Shown here in pieces: positions 16,663 through 24,464 of a DNA stretch of 26,755 bases. The DNA comes from a virus, in IMG/VR virus record IMGVR_UViG_3300036885_000420, positions 1 to 26,755 of that record; one strand, written 5' to 3'. Below the pieces are notes generated by a model. It saw only the letters and a program-made list of their open reading frames with translations. It was not told the origin of the DNA and did no database searches. Each line of letters begins with the position of its first letter. The stretch's first letter is position 1. The translations under genes were made by a program, and so were the position numbers.

Positions 16663-19600
16663 TTATTTGGGAACAACACCGTTAAACAGCCAAGAATAAA
16701 CAATATATGGATTTAATGACGAATCACTGTTTGGGGGTATCATTGGTTTACGCTTACCGTCTTCTTTGGATTTAAAGTTTTCAACATCATTTGTTGTTAA
16801 TAATGATTTTAACATGCTTTCTGTTACTCCACTACTTTGTTTATATCTTGCCATGTCAAAATTTATAACATATAAACCAATAGATAAACCCATTATAGAA
16901 TCATCATGAAAAGATCTTTTATGGTCAGCAACTCTATTTCCAGCAACAGTTATAAACGTTTTAAGTTCATTTAAGAGCCTTATGGATCGAATAACGATAT
17001 CTTCCAAGTGTATTGACCTCTGTAACTCTAACAACACTGATGCCCTGTTATTTCCAATAAAAAATCCTGGAATTAAATCAACGGTTATAATACTACCATC
17101 AGACATTGTTTTTTGTCCTTTTTTGATATATCCTTGCAATCTATCTCTTGATGGCTTGTGCGACACCTCGGCATAATGAATATTTTCATATCCAATTTCA
17201 AGTAATTTTTCAACAGTTTGAACACCATATCCACCAGTTATATCAACAACGCAATATGCATTATTATATACTTTACCATATTGATAAACAATTTCGGCAA
17301 GACCTTGGGGAGTTATTTTACCGTAATATTCAGCTACTTGTATTACTTTATGTTTTTTTATTTTTACTTTTTTTTGTTTGCCATTTTTCGTTATTATTTT
17401 TTCTTCAATTAATTCATTTTTTTTCAACACATTTATTGTTGAATTATCTTCACCGTGCCCAGGCGAAGCATCAATTGTTATGATGTATTCCTGTTCGGGT
17501 TCTGGATCTTCAAATATCCACATATTTCTGTCAACATATTCTTGACGGATAGGCGTCATTATTTCATAATCTTGAATTCTTTTTAAATATTCTTCTGATA
17601 TAAAATTGTCGCCAGAACCCAAAAATGAGCAATTATGATTAGATAATCCATTTGCAAAATATTCACAACCCTCAGAATCAACAATATCATAAAATTCGGT
17701 TTCGTTATTTTCTTCAATAGATTTTACAAAAAAATCGCCAAAAACTGTGCTGATATATGTTTCATTTGACACAAGCGATTTTAACGGCATATTTTTTCCA
17801 TTTGCTAAAAAAATATGGTCTTCGCTAACAATTATTGAATGATCGTTTTCTAAGGTAATTTTAAATCCTTTTTCTTTGTATGATTTTTCAATACCGAAAA
17901 ACATAAAAAATCCAGAAATATTTAATATCTCAAAACAATCATTATATTTAATATTTGATTTTATATTAATTAAACTATCATATATATTTGAAATTTTATC
18001 TTTAATTATTTCTTTTGTTTCAATATCTCTAATACAAATTATAGAATCTTTACCAACGCACATTAATTCTTGTGCAATTTTCTTCATATCGCCGTTGGCA
18101 TCACGAATTTGTTCTTCAAACCAAGGCGATGATGCTTCCCACCCATCATCCATTAATTTTATTCGATGTTCGTTTTCCCAATTTTCATCTATTAATCTTA
18201 TTTCTGTTTCTTTGTTTTTATTCTTCAACCAAACAAGATCTTTATTGTATCTGGGGTCATTAAACCACCATAATTCAATTGCTTTAAAATTGTTTTCACC
18301 TCGTCTGGCTCCGTCAAAAGTTTTATAAAAAACGGCGTCCAAACCTGATGGCGTATTGTGAGTAACTATCTGATTATAAACCACTGAGTGGTTAAATTCG
18401 TTTGGCTCTTCTGAAAAATTGGGCAAAGAAAAATCGTATGTGTAATTTTTTGATTTCTGTATTGAATTTATTTTTGTCCAAATTATATTTGGATTAATAA
18501 TATGATCAATAGACATACCAATAATTGACTTTAAATTACTAAGATCCGAAAATGTGCTATTTTTTATATAATTTATTAATCTTAACAGCATTAATCTGTT
18601 AATTGGTTTGCTTTTATATTTTTTTTCAGTGACAAAGGGTTCTATATTGATATTATAATCCAATAATGAATTGTATATGTTTTTTGCCTTTATTTTTGCA
18701 TATAATTCATATAATATTTCTCCGCCATTTGGAATGGTATCATTATTTTTTCCATGACATTGAACATTATTTATTTTGTATTTATTACACATATTCTGTT
18801 TTCTATCAAATCTAAAGCCTATTTCGCTGAAATATTTTTCAGAAAATTTACCAGCCATTGTGATTGAATATGAATTAGATTTTACTTTTACTTTTTTTGT
18901 TGGCTTTGTCACTTTAAAGAAATATCGGGTAATAATTCCCAAATTTCCAAAAAGTATTCTAATTTGATTTATCATTTCTTGGGAAGACAGTCCAATGCCC
19001 ACGCTTAAATTATTATTTTTTTCATTATATATTGCCCAGCCATCGCCATCCATAATTCCCTGAAGCATAGCAACAATATTTTTTCTGCTCATTTCTAATA
19101 ATCTTAATGGTATTATTTTTTCTTTGGCTTTTTTATTTATATCAAACCCTAAAAATTTTAAAAATTCGCCTAAATTTTTTGATGTTATAACATAATGAAT
19201 ACCGTCAAAATAATAATTTAAATTATGCGCTTCAAATATGTGTGATAATGAATCTCCGCATGTTAATACAAATCTTGTTGTTTTTATGTTGTTTTTAAAA
19301 TAAATATCTTTAGCATATCCCTCACTTAAATACAGTCCCAATAAATATGCTATGTCTGTTGTAATTTTTTTGGGAAAAAATACATTCTTTATCAATTTTG
19401 ACTCGGTGGGTTTAAAATTTGAACAATCATCATTATTGCCCCAAATATTCATACCATATTGGATTGATATATAATCGCCAATTTTTAATTCTGATGATTT
19501 ATACCATCCGTATCTTTTATCTTTTATTTTATATGCCCAATATTTATGATTAAGGCTGGATTCCAATTCAGAATATGTTGATTTTATTTTTAAAGTATCA

Positions 19601-20547
19601 ACAAAGCCATTATTGAAAAATAAGTTACCTGTTCTTAATTTATCTTTTCCCAACACATTATAATTATCTATAATATGTGTGCCCAATTTTTCGTTTGATA
19701 TAAAATCTTTTATTTGTTTAACACCATTATTTGTATATATATATGTGTCTTTAGTCACACATGATACCATAATACATCTACCTCCAGTTTGCAACGTGGG
19801 TTTTGCTGCTGTCCAAAATCTATCGCCTTTTTCTGTCCACGCTGTTTCATCCCAAGCTAAAAGCGTGGGAGTTAACCCTCTAAGGCCTTTCGATGAAAAT
19901 GCACCCAAAGTCGATCCGTTATCGTATCTTTTTAATTTTTGAGTATCCTTATATACTTTATCGGAATCTTTACCAGTTTTTGGCCTTAACCACTCTGGAC
20001 AGCCATCAATAAATTCAACAACATCGTTCATTAATTCATCACGGGCAGTTTCCAATTTATCAGCCACAATAGCGACGCTTCTGTTGCTATTAAAAGAAAC
20101 ATACCAAGCAATATACGCACATGTACTTGTAGAGACACCTGCTTGTCTATATTTATTGGCAATACAGAATCTATTTGTTTGATATGAATTTATAAGTTCT
20201 CTTTGGAAAGGAAATAAAATGAAAGGAACAATTAAACCAGATTTTCCTTGTGTTTGGTCAAAAATTGTCAAATAAGTTTCAATAAAATAAATTGGATCTG
20301 CGCTGCATCTTATGATCTCATCTTCTTGCTCCCGAAATGTTAATTCACTAGCTTTTTTTATTTTTCCATCAAGAGTTGTTATTGTGGCTTCTTTTTTATG
20401 GGAAATTTTTAATTTTTTAGCAAGCTCACGAATTTCTTCTTTTTTCTTATGTTCCCCCTCCAAATCTCTAGGGACTAAAGGTACATGCTCTGGGAAAATA
20501 TTTTCGTTTAATTCTGGAATTTCTACTATGTTCTTTTTTGTTACCAT
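16663..20547 (-). CDS. terL: Terminase large subunit, T4 gp17-like, interrupted by two inteins
   Basis: The 1294-residue precursor should leave a protein of about 682 residues. It is the ATPase and nuclease that pumps DNA into the prohead and cuts concatemers. The ATPase domain has Walker A-like KYRQAGVST (132-140) and Walker B LLAWDE (229-234, with Glu234 catalytic). Intein 1 follows at Cys263 within the conserved IMVS-TPSG motif. Intein 2 lies at 830-972, between the ATPase and nuclease parts, at ELM-CSFLGSG. The nuclease domain shows Asp1026 (IITIDASPG), Asp1102 (CVVDITGG) and Asp1215/1216 (FHDDSIMG). It starts 2 nt after the stop of the upstream gene, so the two are cotranscribed. The protein cannot be an active motor until both inteins are removed. 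Confidence 0.95.
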   Translation of the reverse strand: MVTKKNIVEIPELNENIFPEHVPLVPRDLEGEHKKKEEIRELAKKLKISHKKEATITTLDGKIKKASELTFREQEDEIIRCSADPIYFIETYLTIFDQTQGKSGLIVPFILFPFQRELINSYQTNRFCIANKYRQAGVSTSTCAYIAWYVSFNSNRSVAIVADKLETARDELMNDVVEFIDGCPEWLRPKTGKDSDKVYKDTQKLKRYDNGSTLGAFSSKGLRGLTPTLLAWDETAWTEKGDRFWTAAKPTLQTGGRCIMVSCVTKDTYIYTNNGVKQIKDFISNEKLGTHIIDNYNVLGKDKLRTGNLFFNNGFVDTLKIKSTYSELESSLNHKYWAYKIKDKRYGWYKSSELKIGDYISIQYGMNIWGNNDDCSNFKPTESKLIKNVFFPKKITTDIAYLLGLYLSEGYAKDIYFKNNIKTTRFVLTCGDSLSHIFEAHNLNYYFDGIHYVITSKNLGEFLKFLGFDINKKAKEKIIPLRLLEMSRKNIVAMLQGIMDGDGWAIYNEKNNNLSVGIGLSSQEMINQIRILFGNLGIITRYFFKVTKPTKKVKVKSNSYSITMAGKFSEKYFSEIGFRFDRKQNMCNKYKINNVQCHGKNNDTIPNGGEILYELYAKIKAKNIYNSLLDYNINIEPFVTEKKYKSKPINRLMLLRLINYIKNSTFSDLSNLKSIIGMSIDHIINPNIIWTKINSIQKSKNYTYDFSLPNFSEEPNEFNHSVVYNQIVTHNTPSGLDAVFYKTFDGARRGENNFKAIELWWFNDPRYNKDLVWLKNKNKETEIRLIDENWENEHRIKLMDDGWEASSPWFEEQIRDANGDMKKIAQELMCVGKDSIICIRDIETKEIIKDKISNIYDSLINIKSNIKYNDCFEILNISGFFMFFGIEKSYKEKGFKITLENDHSIIVSEDHIFLANGKNMPLKSLVSNETYISTVFGDFFVKSIEENNETEFYDIVDSEGCEYFANGLSNHNCSFLGSGDNFISEEYLKRIQDYEIMTPIRQEYVDRNMWIFEDPEPEQEYIITIDASPGHGEDNSTINVLKKNELIEEKIITKNGKQKKVKIKKHKVIQVAEYYGKITPQGLAEIVYQYGKVYNNAYCVVDITGGYGVQTVEKLLEIGYENIHYAEVSHKPSRDRLQGYIKKGQKTMSDGSIITVDLIPGFFIGNNRASVLLELQRSIHLEDIVIRSIRLLNELKTFITVAGNRVADHKRSFHDDSIMGLSIGLYVINFDMARYKQSSGVTESMLKSLLTTNDVENFKSKEDGKRKPMIPPNSDSSLNPYIVYSWLFNGVVPK
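17632..18060 (-). mobile_element. Terminase intein 2, a 143-residue mini-intein
   Basis: It comprises residues 830-972. It starts CVGKDSIICIRD and ends GLSNHN before Cys+1 (CSFLGSGDNF). Splicing restores AQELMCSFLGSG, the expected terminase motif. Block B is SEDHIFLANG, and the penultimate His and terminal Asn are present. The length leaves no room for an endonuclease domain, so it has all standard splicing residues but probably no mobility of its own. Confidence 0.9.
18355..19761 (-). mobile_element. Terminase intein 1 (469 residues) with LAGLIDADG endonuclease
   Basis: It comprises residues 263-731. It starts CVTKDTYIYTNNG and ends IVTHN before Thr+1 (TPSGLDAVFY). Splicing restores RCIMVSTPSGLD, the conserved terminase motif after Walker B. 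Two LAGLIDADG-like motifs, LLGLYLSEG (402-410) and MLQGIMDGDGW (494-504), mark a DOD homing endonuclease that looks intact. The penultimate His and terminal Asn are present. Confidence 0.93.
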
Positions 20548-20549
20548 GT

Positions 20550-21032
20550 TTAAAATCGTATAGACGATACTTCAATAAACTCGTCATTTTTTAGGATTAT
20601 TTTCCTTCTATTGAAAATTTCTTTTACTCTGGATAATGTCATGCCATAATGAAAAACTAATAATGGTTCATTTTCATTATCCTTTACTAATTTTTCAAAT
20701 TGCTCATATCCATCTGAATTATTTCTATCAATTTCATATGCCAATGCGTGTATGGTATGTACCCCGTGCATATATTCACGGTCAACAGCTTCATGCAAAC
20801 AGAATAAATCAAATGATTTAGTTTTTAAACTGAAAATGGCGTCGACATAATCTTCTGTTGGAGGCTGTGCATTATCACACGCGGGAATTAAATCCCAACA
20901 CCATTCTTCAATATTTATGTTTGATGGATCATTTGAAAATATAAATTCATACATGCCATCGCCACGCGAATTATATCCAATTTTTAAAACATAAATCAGT
21001 TTTAGATTATTTTCATTTTGATCTTTACTCAT
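20550..21032 (-). CDS. Unknown phage protein coupled to the large terminase
   Basis: This 160-residue acidic protein contains VLKIGYNSRGDGMYEFIFS (16-34), EEWCWDLIPACDNAQPPTED (42-61), FDLFCLHEAVDREYMHG (74-90), HTIHALAYE and LLVFHYGMTL (about 124-133). These blocks look strongly conserved, and I recall similar proteins next to terminase in other T4-like phages, but I know no function. No signal or membrane segment is present. The stop lies 2 nt before the terminase start, so the pair is an operon. It has both a host-like promoter (21068-21097) and a copy of the TATTTATA element. A small-terminase role is possible by position only. Confidence 0.85.
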   Translation of the reverse strand: MSKDQNENNLKLIYVLKIGYNSRGDGMYEFIFSNDPSNINIEEWCWDLIPACDNAQPPTEDYVDAIFSLKTKSFDLFCLHEAVDREYMHGVHTIHALAYEIDRNNSDGYEQFEKLVKDNENEPLLVFHYGMTLSRVKEIFNRRKIILKNDEFIEVSSIRF

Positions 21033-21046
21033 GACGTATCGTTTAT

Positions 21047-21056
21047 ATATAAATAG
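21047..21056 (-). promoter_or_regulatory. Candidate late promoter element for the terminase operon
   Basis: The minus strand reads ACTATTTATAT, 14 nt before the ATG at 21032. It lies just downstream of the host-like promoter, giving a possible early/late tandem arrangement. Confidence 0.45.
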
Positions 21057-21067
21057 TATTGTTATAA

Positions 21068-21097
21068 CAAAGGTACATATATTTTAATAACAACAAA
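21068..21097 (-). promoter_or_regulatory. Putative Bacteroidota-type promoter for the terminase operon
   Basis: The minus strand has TTTG (21097-21094), an 18-nt spacer and TACCTTTG (21075-21068, fits TAnnTTTG). The -33 element lies in the T tract of the terminator of the preceding gene. Confidence 0.5.
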
Positions 21098-21114
21098 AGC
21101 CTCTATTAAGAGGC
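21094..21114 (-). terminator. Rho-independent terminator after the 788-residue protein gene
   Basis: On the minus strand a GCCTCT/AGAGGC stem with a 4-nt loop is followed by TTTTGTTG. It lies 31 nt after the stop at 21146. Confidence 0.75.
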
Positions 21115-21145
21115 CTCGGTCATTGAAACAATTTTTGGGTTACGA

Positions 21146-23512
21146 TTACTTTTTTGCAATATTTTTAAATTCGGTATATTGCTTACCAATTAAATTATCC
21201 AGTTGTTTAATCTTTTCAGACTTTGCGCTTTCATTTAAAGGTGCTTTTTTTAGGCCTGAAATTTCCATTAATCTGTTTTTTATATATTTTCTAAGTTTAA
21301 CTTCAGATTCAGACATGTTTTCTTTTAATGCTTTTCCTTTGCGTGGAATATTTTTCCACATAGCGGCGGCGGCAACAGCTTTGGGATCTTTAGCTCCGTT
21401 TTTTTCGGCAGCCTTTTCAACTTTTTCAAATCCTTTGCCCTTTTTACCAATATCTTCACCTTTTTTTGCAGCTTTAATAACTTCGGATTTTTTTTCTTTG
21501 GATAATCCAGCAGACGGTTTTTTCTTTTCGTCATTTGCTTTTGCGGCTTCAGTAAGCTGGGTGATCTTTTTTGTTAGATGATCAATCTGTCTCTTTGCCT
21601 CAGTGATTGCAATATTAATCTTTTTTGACTGAGAATCAACATCAACATTTATATCACCAGTGCTTGTTCCGCCATGAGAAGGAGTTACAATTCCCAATGA
21701 TTGCGTATCGTTAGCAAATGGGCTTTTTTCGGTATCTGGAGTGTCGGTATCAACATCTACGTCAATGTCATCAACATCTTCGATGCCTTCTTTAATTATT
21801 TTATTACCCAATTCACCAGCAATTTTCTTTGTGGTTCCTTTGCCGTAGTTTTTCATAAATTTCTTTACCTTCTTTCCAGCAATTCTTTGAGCTATTGCTT
21901 TTACAGCAATTTTTTTTGTTGAAAGATCTTCATTACCTTCCTCAAGGATTGTATTACCCAATTCACCAGCAATTTTTTTAGCGGTGCCTTTCCCATAATC
22001 TTTCATACATCTTTTTACGGCTTTTTTTGCTAATTTTTGTGCGATTGCTTGCACTTCATTTAGCTCGGCGCCTTCTTCCAAGATTTTATTACCGAATTTT
22101 TTTGCTATTTTTTGAGCGACACCCTGACCGAAATTTTTCATCAATTTCTTAATTTTCCTTTTAACTTCTTCTTTTAGCATCTTTTTATCGCTTTTTTTCT
22201 TTTTGTCTTGTTTATTATTTTTATCCTTATTTTTTGTCCAAGGCAAGTTATTCATTTGGGTTTCAGCATCCTCATCATCTGGATTTGCTTCGAATGATTC
22301 GTTAAGTCTTGCTAATTCGCCAACATATTTTACATGTCCATAATCTTCTTTCAATAATTCGTTGATTTTCATATTAGTAAATAGCCTAACAGTTTTAAAA
22401 TCGCCATCATTTTTACCCTCATTGAATGCATTGACATATCCAGAAATTAAATTGGCTTTTTCTTCATTACCGCTTTCTTTAATAATCTTTTTATTATATC
22501 CCCTAGATTCGGCATATTTAACAAAACTTCCGCATTCATTACAAGTACTACCATTATTGTCTAATACTTCTTGTAAATCGTCGGTTAAAGAAGATTCTAA
22601 GTCTTGCTCTGCATCGTTATTATCAACTTTAAGGATTTTATTTGCAATTTCCTTTCTGTTTGTAACATCAACCTCTTTAAGTTTCTCACTGAAAGAAGCA
22701 ATCAATGATTTTAAATAACTTTCGGATTCTTCTGGTGTTAATTTTGTTTTTCTGATAACATTACCCAATTTACCAATAGCTTTTTCAATTGCTTTTGTTG
22801 GATCACTGTCTAAATTTGCACTTGGTTCACCACCTTCGCCATTATCAGCATTATCTTCTGGAGTACTCTCGGCACTAGTACTATCTAAGCTGTCGTCAGT
22901 GCCCAAACCTTCGCCACTATCAAAATTTTCTGGACTAGCTTGATCGCCAACCCCAGGAGGAGTTGCTGTATCCACGGCAGGTAATTCACCTTGTGGGGAA
23001 GATTCAACGCCAGAATTGGGGTCATTTGTGTTTCCCAAATCTGTCGGAAAATTCTTTTTTGCAGCTGTAGCAACACTTAAATCCTCAAATTTATCTTCAG
23101 ATTTATTAAGTTCATCGGTTGCAGCATCTTCATAGAAATTATTTTCGTTAAGAACAATTTTGCTACCGTTATTGCTTATTTTTACTTTCGATGAGTTGTT
23201 TATTACAGTCAATAGAGCATTTCTTTGTTTATCGGCTTCGCTAATTGTTTTATATTGATAAGACGTGATATTTTCCAATCCATCTAAATAAGTAAAATCT
23301 GAAGCATCCAGATCTTTTTTAAGGCCACCTTTTTTAATGTAATAATGATGATTTTCTTTAACAATTCCAAAGGCAACACCGTCGTCGCTTCTTTTATAAT
23401 CGATTAAAGTACCAATATTTCTTAAACCAGAATTAGCTTTTTTAAATTCATTAACTTCTGCCAATTGTTGAAGCCTATTATAAAACGCTTCTTTCGATGT
23501 ATTTTTTTTCAT
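21146..23512 (-). CDS. Large charged protein with three basic repeats, probable internal head/virion protein
   Basis: This 788-residue protein has several parts. Residues 1-115 are a compact N-terminal part. Residues about 140-240 are an acidic Ser/Asp/Glu/Pro/Gly-rich, probably disordered region. Residues about 245-430 are helical with one CNECG pair. A very basic Lys-rich segment starts near 430, followed by three repeats at 450-481, about 496-526 and about 547-576. The C-terminal block (about 726-788) reads SESEVKLRKYIKNRL, then LNESAKSEKIKQLDNLI. Each repeat ends in LEEG or IKEG, which fits the (I/L)-X-E cleavage rule of T4-type prohead proteases. The mix of acidic and basic parts, plus these sites, suggests a protein packed in the head or prohead core and processed there. 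I cannot name the family. Confidence 0.85.
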   Translation of the reverse strand: MKKNTSKEAFYNRLQQLAEVNEFKKANSGLRNIGTLIDYKRSDDGVAFGIVKENHHYYIKKGGLKKDLDASDFTYLDGLENITSYQYKTISEADKQRNALLTVINNSSKVKISNNGSKIVLNENNFYEDAATDELNKSEDKFEDLSVATAAKKNFPTDLGNTNDPNSGVESSPQGELPAVDTATPPGVGDQASPENFDSGEGLGTDDSLDSTSAESTPEDNADNGEGGEPSANLDSDPTKAIEKAIGKLGNVIRKTKLTPEESESYLKSLIASFSEKLKEVDVTNRKEIANKILKVDNNDAEQDLESSLTDDLQEVLDNNGSTCNECGSFVKYAESRGYNKKIIKESGNEEKANLISGYVNAFNEGKNDGDFKTVRLFTNMKINELLKEDYGHVKYVGELARLNESFEANPDDEDAETQMNNLPWTKNKDKNNKQDKKKKSDKKMLKEEVKRKIKKLMKNFGQGVAQKIAKKFGNKILEEGAELNEVQAIAQKLAKKAVKRCMKDYGKGTAKKIAGELGNTILEEGNEDLSTKKIAVKAIAQRIAGKKVKKFMKNYGKGTTKKIAGELGNKIIKEGIEDVDDIDVDVDTDTPDTEKSPFANDTQSLGIVTPSHGGTSTGDINVDVDSQSKKINIAITEAKRQIDHLTKKITQLTEAAKANDEKKKPSAGLSKEKKSEVIKAAKKGEDIGKKGKGFEKVEKAAEKNGAKDPKAVAAAAMWKNIPRKGKALKENMSESEVKLRKYIKNRLMEISGLKKAPLNESAKSEKIKQLDNLIGKQYTEFKNIAKK
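21785..22165 (-). repeat. Three tandem basic protein repeats of about 45-50 residues
   Basis: The shared core is MK-(N/D)-(Y/F)-G-(K/Q)-G, then KIA, G-(N)-(K/T)-I and LEEG or IKEG. Repeats 2 and 3 are almost identical even in DNA (for example ATTACCCAATTCACCAGCAA on the plus strand in both), so that duplication is recent; repeat 1 has diverged more. Confidence 0.85.
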
Positions 23513-23559
23513 GATAATTAATTTATCTTTAATTTTTTTATGTCTTATTAATAAGTTTC

Positions 23560-23569
23560 ATATAAATAG
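23560..23569 (-). promoter_or_regulatory. Candidate late promoter element for the 788-residue protein gene
   Basis: The minus strand reads ACTATTTATAT, 47 nt before the ATG at 23512. There is no plus-strand gene here, so the orientation is clear. Confidence 0.45.
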
Positions 23570-23613
23570 TTATAATTTTAATAAAAAACAACAATTAAAA
23601 CTTTTTTTTATAG

Positions 23614-24384
23614 CTATTGAGTCAATGTTAACTCAAGATCAAGTCTTTTATTCTTTTCGTCAACCATTTTTTTCAAATATCCATTGTTCCTTAATATTTT
23701 AAAAACCAAATTTTCTATAGAATATTCACCGTTTTTATTTAAACCGCATTGTCGATATTTACTTATTTTGGATTTTAATTGATTATAACAATTAAAAAAT
23801 TCATCATTATTTTTTATTTTATTCAGCTCATCTATATCGCTCATTAACACTCGTGCTTTTGTTCCAATTGAACTGGTATCTATATTTATAATCTTTTTTA
23901 TGGGCATAATAATCCATTTATTTTTTACCAATGAATATATTCCAGTGGACTTAACAAAAGAACTCTGCGAATTTTGAACATAGATTTCTACATCATAATT
24001 TTTGACGGTTATATGATGATTTAAACTCCACAGATTCTTTTTTAACTTGAAATAATCTTCAACAAACTCTTCATTTGTAGATATTTGGCCATAATCAAGT
24101 ATAATATGAACATCAATATCTGAATTTGTGTTGTAATTATAATTAGCCATGCTTCCAGTAAAAATAATGTCCTGATATTTAATTCCTTCAATATCCGAAA
24201 ATTCTATAAATCTTTTCACATTTAATAATAGAATTTTACGTATTTCTGGTTTTAACACATCATTTTCATCCCACAAATTAGAATTTAAATTTTCGTGGAT
24301 ATTTAATGAATATGGCTCTATTTCATTTGGTTCCAAAACCTCTTTGATGATATCAGCCATATTATTTTTATTTATAACGTCCAT
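23614..24384 (-). CDS. Nucleotidyltransferase-fold protein (pol beta superfamily)
   Basis: This 256-residue protein has the nucleotidyltransferase signature FTGSMANYNYNTNSDIDVHI (75-94), with Gly77-Ser78 and metal-binding Asp89 and Asp91, and a third acidic residue in YDVEIYVQ (Glu133). These residues look intact, so transfer of a nucleotide to an unknown acceptor is likely. After about residue 150 the sequence (IGTKARVLMSDIDELNKI, later FKILRNNGYL) is helical. I recall related proteins in marine and other T4-like phage genomes. The substrate is unknown; RNA, protein or small-molecule targets are all possible. It is divergent from the virion gene at 24465. The ATG at 24384 is chosen; a second Met at residue 9 is possible. 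Confidence 0.88.
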   Translation of the reverse strand: MDVINKNNMADIIKEVLEPNEIEPYSLNIHENLNSNLWDENDVLKPEIRKILLLNVKRFIEFSDIEGIKYQDIIFTGSMANYNYNTNSDIDVHIILDYGQISTNEEFVEDYFKLKKNLWSLNHHITVKNYDVEIYVQNSQSSFVKSTGIYSLVKNKWIIMPIKKIINIDTSSIGTKARVLMSDIDELNKIKNNDEFFNCYNQLKSKISKYRQCGLNKNGEYSIENLVFKILRNNGYLKKMVDEKNKRLDLELTLTQ

Positions 24385-24398
24385 TTTATCATTTTTTT

Positions 24399-24408
24399 AA
24401 ATAAATAC
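24399..24408 (-). promoter_or_regulatory. Candidate late promoter element for the nucleotidyltransferase gene
   Basis: The minus strand reads AGTATTTATTT, 14 nt before the ATG at 24384. Confidence 0.45.
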
Positions 24409-24429
24409 TATCATCAAATGATTTAGGAA

Positions 24430-24439
24430 CTATTTATAA
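24430..24439 (+). promoter_or_regulatory. Candidate late promoter element for the virion protein gene
   Basis: The plus strand reads ACTATTTATAA, 25 nt before the ATG at 24465. With the copy at 24399-24408 it repeats the arrangement seen at 4345-4401: each divergent gene has its own element. Confidence 0.45.
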
Positions 24440-24464
24440 AGGAATAATTTTATTAAAAACACAA

